The notes beneath the pieces are model-generated. The model had not been told where the DNA came from. It did not search any database and saw only the letters and a program-made list of their open reading frames with translations. A DNA stretch of 35,629 nt from NCBI GenBank assembly GCA_002482525.1, contig DLGC01000010.1, positions 215,942 to 251,570 of the forward strand, written 5' to 3'. Source of the stretch: Propionibacteriaceae bacterium UBA7704. GTDB lineage: Bacteria > Actinomycetota > Actinomycetes > Propionibacteriales > Propionibacteriaceae. Position numbers and translations under genes: made by a program. This document shows, piece after piece, positions 24,307 through 31,612 of this stretch. Within the stretch, counting starts at the first letter, position 1. Every line of letters begins with the position of its first letter.

Positions 24307-25308
24307 TCACACGCCCCGACGCAACGCCGGAGTGTTGACCGGAGCGTCCCACAGAGCGGTCAGCTCGTCATCGAGCAGCAGCACGGTGATCGAGCAGCCC
24401 TGCATCTCCAGGCTGGTGATGTAGTTGCCCACCAACGATCGCGTGACTTCCAGGCCCGCATCTTCGAGGCGCTTGCGAGCGTGGTTGTACACGATGTACA
24501 GCTCGGATTCGGGTGTGCCGCCCATACCGTTGACGAACAGCAGCACCTTCGAGCCGGACGCCGGCTTCAAGTCGGTCAAGATCGGATCGACCAACTGATC
24601 GGTGATGGAATCGGCCGGGGCCATCGGGATGCGGTGCCGGCCGGGCTCGCCATGGATGCCGATGCCGATCTCGATCTCATCCTCGCCGAGGTCGAAGGAG
24701 GGCTTGCCGGCGTGCGGCACGGTGCACGCACTCAGCGCGACACCCATCGAACGCACCTGGGCGTTCACTTTCTCGGCCACGGCGAGCACCGTGTCGAGAT
24801 CGTCGCCGCGGTCGGCGGCAGCACCGGCGATCTTCTCCAACAGCACGGTTCCCGCGACGCCGCGGCGTCCGGCGGTGTAGAGCGAATCCTCCACGGCGAC
24901 GTCATCGTTGACCACGACGGCCTTGACCGTGATGCCGTCCATCTCGGCCAATTCCGCGGCGGTTTCGAAGTTCAGCACATCACCGGTGTAGTTCTTCACG
25001 ATGTGCAGCACACCGGCACCGCCATCGACGGCTTTGGTGGCTTCCAGGATCGGATCCGGCGTCGGTGAGGTGAAGACGGCGCCAGGTACAGCAGCATCAA
25101 GCATGCCTTTTCCGACATAGCCGGCGTGCAGGGGCTCGTGACCCGAGCCGCCACCCGATACCAAACCGACCTTGCCCTTGACCGGGGCATCGGCACGTAC
25201 TACGTAGTCAGGGTCAAAATGGACAGTTACCAGATCGGCATGGGCGGCTTGGAAACCGGCAAGGGTTTCGGCCACCACATTGGCCGGATCGTTGATCAAT
25301 TTCTTCAC
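24307..25308 (-). CDS. dhaK: dihydroxyacetone kinase substrate-binding subunit DhaK
   Basis: A 333-residue protein. The start is GTG at 25308, giving MKKLINDPANVV, because AAGGAGA (fwd 25314-25320) lies just upstream; the open frame continues backward into non-coding sequence. GLVSGGGSGHEPLHAGYVG is the substrate-loop motif, VKNYTGDVLNFE and VVNDDVAVE are core motifs, and IGIHGEPG carries the histidine that binds dihydroxyacetone covalently as a hemiaminal. With DhaL and DhaM it makes dihydroxyacetone phosphate at the expense of PEP, feeding glycerol or dihydroxyacetone into glycolysis. No dhaR regulator or glycerol dehydrogenase is next to it, and no clear promoter was found in the 25309-25440 interval. 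Confidence 0.95.
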   Translation of the reverse strand: MKKLINDPANVVAETLAGFQAAHADLVTVHFDPDYVVRADAPVKGKVGLVSGGGSGHEPLHAGYVGKGMLDAAVPGAVFTSPTPDPILEATKAVDGGAGVLHIVKNYTGDVLNFETAAELAEMDGITVKAVVVNDDVAVEDSLYTAGRRGVAGTVLLEKIAGAAADRGDDLDTVLAVAEKVNAQVRSMGVALSACTVPHAGKPSFDLGEDEIEIGIGIHGEPGRHRIPMAPADSITDQLVDPILTDLKPASGSKVLLFVNGMGGTPESELYIVYNHARKRLEDAGLEVTRSLVGNYITSLEMQGCSITVLLLDDELTALWDAPVNTPALRRGV

Positions 25309-25512
25309 GTGGCTCTCCTTTGAGGCATGGTGATAGGTGGGCTGCCTCCAACTCTGCCGCGAATTCCTCACTTCGGGTAGGGGAGGAAACACGCACCTTC
25401 GTGCATCAACCGGCGAAATCCTGAACAGATCCTTCACCCCAGGGCGCCCCGCCCGTCCGAACCTGCTCCGTCGGCAACGCTGACAGCGAGCACGAAAGCC
25501 ACAAAGACGACA

Positions 25513-25539
25513 AATGCCGTCCCGATCCGGGACGGCATT
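25513..25539 (-). terminator. hairpin terminator after tRNA-Ser
   Basis: AATGCCGTCCCG (25513-25524) and CGGGACGGCATT (25528-25539) form a perfect 12-bp stem with a three-base loop. It starts five bases past the CCA end of the tRNA on the minus strand and is followed by a T-rich TTTGTCGTCTTTG. Confidence 0.75.
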
Positions 25540-25544
25540 CGCAT

Positions 25545-25632
25545 TGGCGGTGGCGGAGGGATTTGAACCCTCGGAGGGTTGCCCCTCACGCGCTTTCGAG
25601 GCGCGCTCTTTCGGCCGCTCAGACACGCCACC
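25545..25632 (-). tRNA. tRNA-Ser (anticodon CGA)
   Basis: Read on the minus strand, the 88 bases begin GGTGGCG and end CGCCACC-G-CCA, so the acceptor stem is complete and the CCA is encoded. The anticodon stem CGCGC/GCGCG encloses the loop CTCGAAA, giving anticodon CGA for UCG codons. A long variable arm (TGAGGGGCAACCCTC) marks a class II tRNA-Ser, and GGTTCAAATCC is the T-loop. The gene lies just downstream of tadA, a common actinobacterial arrangement. Confidence 0.95.
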
Positions 25633-25696
25633 GTCGGTGAGTGTACCGAGGCGGACTGAGCCCATGCCAATCGAGGCCGGACCCCGGCAGTCGAGC

Positions 25697-26152
25697 TCAG
25701 CCGCGTCGCTGGGCGAAGAAGTCTTGCAGCACTGCGCCGCATTCGGCTTCGGCGATGCCGCCGACCACTTCGACGCGGTGATTCAGTCGGGGATCGCGCA
25801 CCACATCCCATAGCGATGCGACCGCGCCTGCCTTGGGATCGAAGGCACCGAAGACCAGGCGCTCGATGCGGGCTGCCACCAAGGCGCCGGCACACATCGT
25901 GCAGGGTTCCAAGGTGACCACCAGGGTGCAGCCATCCAGGTGCCATGACTGCAACTCGACGGCGGCGCGGCGCAATGCGAGCACTTCGGCGTGGGCGGTC
26001 GGGTCACCGGTGAGTTCGCGCTCGTTGTGAGCGGCTGCAATGGGCGCGCCGTCGGCGTCCAAGATCAGCGCCCCAATGGGCACATCGTTGTGATCCAACG
26101 CCCGCCGCGCTTCGGCGAGCGCGGCATCGATGGCCGACTGCCAGCGGCTCAC
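25697..26152 (-). CDS. tadA: tRNA adenosine(34) deaminase TadA
   Basis: A 151-residue zinc-dependent deaminase that converts A34 of tRNA-Arg(ACG) to inosine. The metal and catalytic motifs are clear: PTAHAEVLALR (His and the proton-shuttle Glu) and LEPCTMCAGALV (two Cys ligands). VPIGALILDADG and FGAFDPKAGAVASLW, with the C-terminal VVGGIAEAECGAVLQDFF, are typical of TadA rather than of cytidine deaminases. The GTG start overlaps the upstream gene's stop (GTGA), so the two are coupled. Confidence 0.95.
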   Translation of the reverse strand: MSRWQSAIDAALAEARRALDHNDVPIGALILDADGAPIAAAHNERELTGDPTAHAEVLALRRAAVELQSWHLDGCTLVVTLEPCTMCAGALVAARIERLVFGAFDPKAGAVASLWDVVRDPRLNHRVEVVGGIAEAECGAVLQDFFAQRRG

Positions 26153-26769
26153 CCGAAGCTGGCCATCGCTTTGGTGAACTCCGAGCCGAAGCTCATCTTG
26201 GTGGCGATGCGCTCCAACAAGGTGGAGGTGTCTTCGTCGTAGTCCTCGGCCATCGCCTCGAGCTCGAAATCGGGCAGGCCGACGTCGGCAAGAATGTCGG
26301 AGTCACCGACCGGGTAGCCGTCCTCGGTGTCGTCAGGCAACTCGGCGTCCAGGAAGTCGACGGCGTCACGAGCAATCGGCCAATCCTCGGCGGCTGCAGC
26401 GTCCGAACAGAACACCTGCACGCGCTTGCCGCGCACCCGGACCAGCACGAACACCTCTTCGGCGATTGACACCATGCCCACGGCACCGGCATCGCCGGGG
26501 ACGCGACGCAGTTGAGTGATCATGGCGTCCAGATCATTGGCCAGATCAAGATCGAGGGCCAAAGCCACCGGCTGGCCATCCTCGCGGTACATCGCGATGA
26601 CGAGGTCAATGTCGTCCTCGGTGGCATCCTCGGGGTAGTCGTCGTCGTCTTCTTCGTCGTCGTCGTCCTCGACGACCACCTCAACGTCGTCGTCGTCCAA
26701 TTCGTCGAGCCCGGGACGGTCGTCGCCGCGGTTAGGCAACTCGAACTCCAGTTCATCCGAATCGCTCAC
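26149..26769 (-). CDS. tRNA adenosine deaminase-associated protein
   Basis: A 206-residue acidic protein. The first 60 residues are very rich in Asp and Glu (EVVVEDDDDEEDDDDYPED). The conserved domain follows (IDLVIAMYREDGQPVALAL, then LRRVPGDAGAVGMVSIAEEVFVLVRV), then SDAAAAEDWPIARDAVDFL. It belongs to a family found immediately before tadA in actinobacteria and named for that position; its biochemical role is unknown to me. GTG start at 26769 with AGGAGG (fwd 26775-26780) five bases upstream. Confidence 0.88.
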   Translation of the reverse strand: MSDSDELEFELPNRGDDRPGLDELDDDDVEVVVEDDDDEEDDDDYPEDATEDDIDLVIAMYREDGQPVALALDLDLANDLDAMITQLRRVPGDAGAVGMVSIAEEVFVLVRVRGKRVQVFCSDAAAAEDWPIARDAVDFLDAELPDDTEDGYPVGDSDILADVGLPDFELEAMAEDYDEDTSTLLERIATKMSFGSEFTKAMASFG

Positions 26770-26823
26770 CGATGCCTCCTCGTTTGGTCGTGCGACCCCA
26801 TGGTCTCAGAAAACCCCCCATTG

Positions 26824-26870
26824 GGCACAGTCTGGGCATGACTGCCCATCGGCTCGGGCTGTGCCAAGGT
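26824..26870 (+). promoter_or_regulatory. nested inverted repeats at the upp promoter
   Basis: TGGGCA (26833-26838) and TGCCCA (26843-26848) form a 6+4+6 palindrome, nested inside GGCACAG (26824-26830) and CTGTGCC (26859-26865). The outer arm touches CAAGGT (26865-26870), a -10-like box exactly six bases before the upp GTG. If the mRNA is leaderless, these are DNA-level operators covering the -35 to -10 region rather than RNA structure. Confidence 0.45.
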
Positions 26871-26876
26871 AGCGGT

Positions 26877-27518
26877 GTGGAACTTCACGTGATTGAGCAC
26901 CCCCTGGTAGCTCACAAGGTCAGCCTGTTGCGGGACGAAAGAACCGCCAGTGCGACCTTCCGACAGTTGGTTGACGAACTGGTGACCCTGCTGGCCTACG
27001 AAGCCACCCGCGAGGTGCGCGTCGACCCGGTCGAGGTGATCACCCCCATCACCACCACTACCGGCGTCGAACTGAGTCGTCCGCGTCCGCTGGTGGTTCC
27101 GATCCTGCGGGCCGGTTTGGGCATGCTGGAAGGCATGATGCGACTGATGCCGACCGCAGAGGTCGGCTTCGTGGGTATGGTGCGCGACGAGGAGACGCTG
27201 CAGCCGTTCACCTACGCCGAGCGTCTGCCGAAGGATCTGTCCGGACGCCAGTGCTATGTGCTGGACCCGATGCTGGCCACCGGTGGCTCGCTGGGCGGCA
27301 CCGTGCAATTCCTGGTGGATCGCGGGGCCGATCACATCACCGCCATCTGCCTGATCGCAGCTCCGGAGGGCGTGTCCAACATGCGGAAGCTGGTCGACGG
27401 TCTCGACGTCCCTTGCACGCTGGTGTGCGCCGCCCTCGACGAGAAGCTCAACGAAGTCGGCTATATCGTGCCGGGCCTCGGCGATGCCGGTGACCGCCTC
27501 TACGGTCTGGCCCAGTAG
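26877..27518 (+). CDS. upp: uracil phosphoribosyltransferase
   Basis: A 213-residue enzyme that makes UMP from uracil and PRPP in pyrimidine salvage. The start is GTG at 26877 (product begins with MELHVIEHPLVAHKVSLLRD), which fits the usual family N-terminus; the frame is open further upstream but non-homologous. Motifs: FRQLVDELVTLLAYEATR, VPILRAGLGMLEGMM, YVLDPMLATGGSLGGTVQFL as the PRPP-binding loop, and IVPGLGDAGDRLYG at the C-terminus, which binds uracil. Divergent from the tadA-associated gene with 107 bases between starts. Confidence 0.97.
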   Translation: MELHVIEHPLVAHKVSLLRDERTASATFRQLVDELVTLLAYEATREVRVDPVEVITPITTTTGVELSRPRPLVVPILRAGLGMLEGMMRLMPTAEVGFVGMVRDEETLQPFTYAERLPKDLSGRQCYVLDPMLATGGSLGGTVQFLVDRGADHITAICLIAAPEGVSNMRKLVDGLDVPCTLVCAALDEKLNEVGYIVPGLGDAGDRLYGLAQ

Positions 27519-27546
27519 CCCCCGCCGACAGGTCACCACCGGCACG

Positions 27547-28818
27547 TCAATACTTCGCGGCGAGGCGCCGCACCAGCGAGGCCGGCAACACCGCGCGCGC
27601 CAAGAAGCTCAACCGACTACGCAGCTGGGCCTTCAACGACCGGTTTCCGCCTTGCGGGGCCGGCACCTGGGCGGCCCTCGGCATGCGAGCTCGCAGCCGC
27701 CGAATCGCCAGGCGTCCGCTCACGTAGCGTCCGGCGGAGACGATCACCCCCGGACGCTGGTCGAGCGGCACTTCTAACAACTCCAGCACGCGGCGCACGA
27801 TCCGTTGACCGGGGGTGAGGTCGTCGATCGATACGAAGACATCGGCCAGCCAGCTCTCTTCGGCGACCGGCAGGTTGTCGGCGATGAGTTCATCGAAAGT
27901 GGTGATCAACCCGGAGTTGAGGAGCACCTGATTGCCGTGCTTTTCGTGGACGCCCAGATCACCGATGAAGGCGGTTCGGACACCGGCTCCGACCGACTCC
28001 AGACCGGCCGTGGAGGAGACAGTGAGCATCAGATCGGTGGTCGGCAGCAGTTCGGTGATCGGTTCGTAGGTGACCGAGAAGTTCGGCGGCGCCGCAGGCA
28101 GCTCAGCCAGTACTTCTTCGGGATGGTGGTCCATGCGGTGAAAGGTGCTCTCCCAGGGGCGGTGCCGAGGCTTGAGCATCACCTGGCGCTCGGGATGGGC
28201 CACCGCGTAGTCGATGAGCCGCTGATAGACATAGGCACGATCCCAGCGCAGCGTTGGAATGGTGGGCTGGTCGGCGAAGACCACTCGACGTACCGGGCCA
28301 TCGCGACGCGGCGCCGGACGGGCCGGCAACAGCGGCAGCCCGGTGAGCAGAAGGTTCTCCAACGGCACGCCGAGCAGGCGTCCGGCGTTCTCGAATTCGC
28401 GAAGATTGTCCGCAGAGTTCACCGCGACCAGATCCGATCCGGCCCGATCCAGATAGCCGGCGACCAGCTTCTCGATGACGATGCCGACCCAGCCGGTCAC
28501 GATCACGGGTTCGTGGTCCTGCGGATCGACCTCGCGAAGCAGCGCCAACTCGTCGGTGAATCTCTCCACGAGCTGACCCTGCAAAGCCAGTACCACGCAG
28601 TCGGACGCCCGGGCAGCGGCCAGCAGTTCCTGCCATTCGAGGAAGACGGGTGCCGGACACCCGATGGCTTCAATCTGTTCGTCCGAGAGTGCCGTGCGGT
28701 AGTCCGCCGGAGCTGCGACCTTCCACGACCACTCTGCAGTCGGAAACTCGCGGGCCAGACCGACTGCCCACTTCAGCTGAGAGTCATAGGCGGCCACTAC
28801 CAGCAGGTCGCGTTGCAT
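27547..28818 (-). CDS. DUF6716-like putative glycosyltransferase
   Basis: A 423-residue soluble protein. It opens with a Rossmann-like strand (RDLLVVAAYDSQLKWAVGLA). The middle contains VVFADQPTIPTLRWDRAYVYQRLIDYA and a MLKPRHRPWESTFHR segment. The C-terminal half has LLPTTDLMLTVSSTAGLESVGAG, split here as LLPTTDLMLTVSSTAG, followed by RTAFIGDLG, resembling the sugar-nucleotide donor loop of capsule-type GT-B enzymes. I associate this pattern with the DUF6716 family, annotated as putative glycosyltransferases in actinobacteria. The C-terminal 60 residues are basic and amphipathic, perhaps membrane-binding. It is divergent from the other glycan genes with 129 bases between starts. Donor and acceptor are unknown. 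Confidence 0.7.
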   Translation of the reverse strand: MQRDLLVVAAYDSQLKWAVGLAREFPTAEWSWKVAAPADYRTALSDEQIEAIGCPAPVFLEWQELLAAARASDCVVLALQGQLVERFTDELALLREVDPQDHEPVIVTGWVGIVIEKLVAGYLDRAGSDLVAVNSADNLREFENAGRLLGVPLENLLLTGLPLLPARPAPRRDGPVRRVVFADQPTIPTLRWDRAYVYQRLIDYAVAHPERQVMLKPRHRPWESTFHRMDHHPEEVLAELPAAPPNFSVTYEPITELLPTTDLMLTVSSTAGLESVGAGVRTAFIGDLGVHEKHGNQVLLNSGLITTFDELIADNLPVAEESWLADVFVSIDDLTPGQRIVRRVLELLEVPLDQRPGVIVSAGRYVSGRLAIRRLRARMPRAAQVPAPQGGNRSLKAQLRSRLSFLARAVLPASLVRRLAAKY

Positions 28819-28935
28819 CGTGGGCGAGTTCCCTTCGTGACATTGTGAGGTGCGCGATCACTTTACCGATCCCGAACACGGCTTTTGCGCTGCCGACGGA
28901 TCGATCGCAGATGGAAGATTGCGCAGTCGGGCTGC

Positions 28936-28941
28936 TAACCT
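28936..28941 (+). promoter_or_regulatory. -10 box for leaderless glycan-operon mRNA
   Basis: TAACCT ends exactly six bases before the GTG at 28948, and no Shine-Dalgarno sequence is present. Confidence 0.6.
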
Positions 28942-28947
28942 GCCGCC

Positions 28948-29958
28948 GTGAACACACCAAGTACTCCATCCACTGCGAGTACTTTCGCACGCATGATACG
29001 CCTCGCCGCTCGTGCGAGAAGAAAGCTCCTGGGGAAACCCGAACCGACGAACGCCGCACGAATTCCCACGCTATTTCGGGTGCGAATCGAACCCAGTTCG
29101 ATACGGATCAACGTACCGCCCACCTGGACCGAGCCGGTTGAAGAGATCGAAGATCCGGAGTCGTCACTGGCGCCCCACCTGGTCCGTCGGGTCCTGGTCT
29201 GGAAGACGGGTCAGGATCCCGCCGCGATCGAGCTGGCTGAAGGCCTGCGAGTAGCGCTGTTCGCCAAGACCAAGACCACTTTGGCTTATGTCGAGGAGAT
29301 CAACCCCAACGCCAGCGGCGCCCCCACCATGCTCGATGTTGTTGAACGCATTCGCCCTAGTGAGAATGCTCATTTCCTCGTGCGACAGAGTTCTCTGGTG
29401 ATCATCCAGGACCCGGCTTCCAACCTGCCGATCGCGGTGGCACACACCTGGCCGGGCGCTCGGGTGATCCTGGTGCTCACTCGCCCGCCGGCCTTCCCTG
29501 CCGCCGAGCTGATCGGGGTGGAGGCCCTGCTGCTGAGCCGCGGCGTGGAGCTTCCTGCCGAAGTGCTGGACGTCACACCTTTCCACGCCGGGTTCGCCAC
29601 CGAAGCCGAGCTGCACAGCAACATCCGAGCCCTGTGGAATGTTGCGCGTCCGTATCCGCGTGGGCACCTGTCCATAATCAAAGGGTCGGCTGCGGCATTG
29701 AGTGTTTACGAACCCACCGGAATGGAGGACATACTCGTCGCAATGCCACCGAATTGGACGGTCCCAACCGAGGGCATCACGACTTTTCGTCACTATCTGT
29801 TAGCCGTTTGGACATCCGCTCAGGCGGTAGCAATTCACTCAAAGTTCACCTACTCGTATGAGAGCTTAGTTTCTCGAGCCGATGAGAATCTCTTCATGGT
29901 GCTGATCCAACGCGGCGCCCGGGTGACGTTCACCTCAGCCTCCCAGGCGGCCCTATGA
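28948..29958 (+). CDS. unrecognised protein in glycan cluster
   Basis: A 336-residue protein that I cannot assign. The first 45 residues are Ser/Thr-rich, then basic (FARMIRLAARARRKLLGKPE), a possible membrane-associated helix. The body shows alternating strands and helices: RRVLVWKTGQDPAAIELAEGL, shown here as RRVLVWKTGQDP, then VALFAKTKTTLAYVEEI, SLVIIQDPASNLPIAVAHTWPG, RVILVLTRPPAFPAAELIGV and GVEALLLSRG, consistent with an alpha/beta fold such as GT-B or a response-like domain. No catalytic motif is clear. It overlaps the next gene by ATGA, so it is first in a three-gene operon with two glycosyltransferase-like genes. Base composition drops locally around 29680-29880, near its C-terminus. 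Confidence 0.7.
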   Translation: MNTPSTPSTASTFARMIRLAARARRKLLGKPEPTNAARIPTLFRVRIEPSSIRINVPPTWTEPVEEIEDPESSLAPHLVRRVLVWKTGQDPAAIELAEGLRVALFAKTKTTLAYVEEINPNASGAPTMLDVVERIRPSENAHFLVRQSSLVIIQDPASNLPIAVAHTWPGARVILVLTRPPAFPAAELIGVEALLLSRGVELPAEVLDVTPFHAGFATEAELHSNIRALWNVARPYPRGHLSIIKGSAAALSVYEPTGMEDILVAMPPNWTVPTEGITTFRHYLLAVWTSAQAVAIHSKFTYSYESLVSRADENLFMVLIQRGARVTFTSASQAAL

Positions 29959-30920
29959 AGATCGTTCACATCTCGCCCTCGGTGCTGGCCGGGGCGCCGG
30001 GAATGCTCGCCGACGCCCAGCGCGAGCTGCTCGGCCACCACAGTGTGCATTTCCGTGTCGGCGACCCTGGTCCGCATCGCGACCTGATGTCTCCCAACTC
30101 CATCGAGATCACCAACAACGCCATCGACCGCGAGGCCTTCCTCGTCCACTTGGCCGACGCCGAAGTGATTCACGTCCACAACTTTCTGCCGCCGTTACTG
30201 TTGCGCTGGGCAGCATCGATCCCGGCCATCTACGACCGCACCTGGATCTACCAGGTGCACTCGCCCACCCACGAGCGCCCGCTGTTCGGTGACCTCTCGG
30301 CCGACCACGGCGTGCGTTGGCACGCGAAACTCGCCGTGTGCCATGCCCACCCACGCATGTTCCCCGACTTCCGCCCGATCCCGAACGTGCTGTACCGGCC
30401 ATTCATCTCCCAGAAGGTGCACGCGGCACCGTCTCCGGGAGGCCCCCTGCGCGTCGTGCACTCGCCCTCGACGCATTCGCAGGGGCGCTGGTCGGCCAAG
30501 AGCGATCCGCTTTTCGAACTCGAGATGGACCGGCTGAAGGCCGACCCCAGGGTGACGGTGGAGACTCTGGAAGGCGTTTCCCCTCGCAAGGTGGCGATGA
30601 CCCGACATGTGAGCCAGGTGTCGATCGATGAGGTGATCACTGGCGGCTTTCATCTGGTCAGCTACGAGGGGCTCGCCGCCGGCAATGTGGTCATCAACGG
30701 GGCCGATGCGCTGTCCCATGCTGCCTTCGCCCTGGGCTTTCGCACTGCGGAGCCGCCGCCGTGGATCGTCACCGACTCGGCGGGGGTCCATCAAGAGATC
30801 GTGCACCTGATCAATGATCCCGGTCGGCTCGCCGAGCTGATGGCCGCCGGTCATGACTACTTCTGGCGCGTGATGGCGCCCGCCCGCGTGGTGCCCTTCT
30901 ACGACGAGATCTACGCCTGA
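29955..30920 (+). CDS. glycosyltransferase, GT4-like
   Basis: A 321-residue protein starting MKIVHISPSVLAGAPGMLAD, the typical N-terminal strand and loop of GT-B enzymes. AEVIHVHNFLPPLLL matches the conserved HxHN region of GT4 acceptor domains, and YQVHSPTHERP follows. The donor side shows LRVVHSPSTHSQGRWSAK and GFHLVSYEGLAAGNVVINGAD, with the acidic residue of SYEGLAAG in the place of the usual ExxASG nucleotide-sugar motif. HQEIVHLINDPGRLAELMAAG is the usual C-terminal helix. Probably transfers a sugar to a surface glycan. Overlaps the previous gene by four bases and is followed after two bases by the next. Confidence 0.75.
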   Translation: MKIVHISPSVLAGAPGMLADAQRELLGHHSVHFRVGDPGPHRDLMSPNSIEITNNAIDREAFLVHLADAEVIHVHNFLPPLLLRWAASIPAIYDRTWIYQVHSPTHERPLFGDLSADHGVRWHAKLAVCHAHPRMFPDFRPIPNVLYRPFISQKVHAAPSPGGPLRVVHSPSTHSQGRWSAKSDPLFELEMDRLKADPRVTVETLEGVSPRKVAMTRHVSQVSIDEVITGGFHLVSYEGLAAGNVVINGADALSHAAFALGFRTAEPPPWIVTDSAGVHQEIVHLINDPGRLAELMAAGHDYFWRVMAPARVVPFYDEIYA

Positions 30921-30922
30921 GC

Positions 30923-31600
30923 ATGGACCCCTCCGAACCCCTGGAGTTGCTGCGTCAGCGCTTTGCCGGCGCCGACGTCGACATCGTGGGAAATGGCCCC
31001 ACCGTGACCGAGTGGACTCCCAGCGAGCGTCGGGTGGCGACGGTCAACGCCGGGATGTCACTCCTGGCGGCGCAGCACACCCGCGCGGACCTCTACTGGG
31101 TTCAAGACGAGCGGTTCATCACGACCAAGGGCGCTTCGTTGCGGCCCCATTTGGCTTTGATCGATCACTTCGCAGCCAACTCTCACATCATCGATCTGGT
31201 GCCGCAGGAGTACCGCCATCGAGTGCCGGTGCGCATGCTCGGCGTGGCCGAGTGGTCGCGGGATCCGCGCCTCGGGGTCAACCACGGATTCAACGTGGTC
31301 TACGGCCTGCTGCAACTCCTCAGCTGGTGCCGGGTCAGTTCGGTGCATCTGTGGGGAGTCGGCATGCGCTACTGGTCGAGCAACCCGCGCTACCACCAGA
31401 GCACCCGCGGCTCGGATGTGGATCTGCACCGTTCCGCCGAACAGGTGATTCTAGTTTCTCGGGCCCTGGAGATTCTTCGCAGCGAAGGAATCGAGGTGGT
31501 CATTCATGGACCCTCAGCTTTGAACGACGCGATCCTGCTGCCGCTCGGGGACTGGGCCCAAGGCGTCGCCCCCTACCCCGAGACTCGCTTCGGGCACTGA
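30923..31600 (+). CDS. GNGP-motif protein, sialyltransferase (GT42)/MAF-like
   Basis: A 225-residue protein. ADVDIVGNGPTVTEW at residues 14-28 resembles the GNGPS nucleotide-binding loop that opens CMP-sialic acid transferases of family GT42 and the related MAF/DUF115 proteins. ATVNAGMSLLAAQHTRADLYWV matches the segment after it in style, shown here as ATVNAGMSLLA and ADLYWVQDERF. GVNHGFNVVYGLLQLLSWCR, then VHLWGVGMRYW, parallels the GVYMCAVAIALGYKEIYLSG region of GT42. A His follows (RYHQSTRG). I would call it GT42/MAF-like with moderate confidence; direct evidence for CMP-sialic acid is lacking. A sialidase gene lies 12 bases away in convergent orientation. Confidence 0.55.
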   Translation: MDPSEPLELLRQRFAGADVDIVGNGPTVTEWTPSERRVATVNAGMSLLAAQHTRADLYWVQDERFITTKGASLRPHLALIDHFAANSHIIDLVPQEYRHRVPVRMLGVAEWSRDPRLGVNHGFNVVYGLLQLLSWCRVSSVHLWGVGMRYWSSNPRYHQSTRGSDVDLHRSAEQVILVSRALEILRSEGIEVVIHGPSALNDAILLPLGDWAQGVAPYPETRFGH

Positions 31601-31612
31601 GCCGAGCCACGA

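Noticed and set aside
25309..25665. N-terminal extension of DhaK across the tRNA gene
   Set aside because: The extension translates tRNA-Ser sequence. DhaK homology begins at GTG 25308 behind AAGGAGA.
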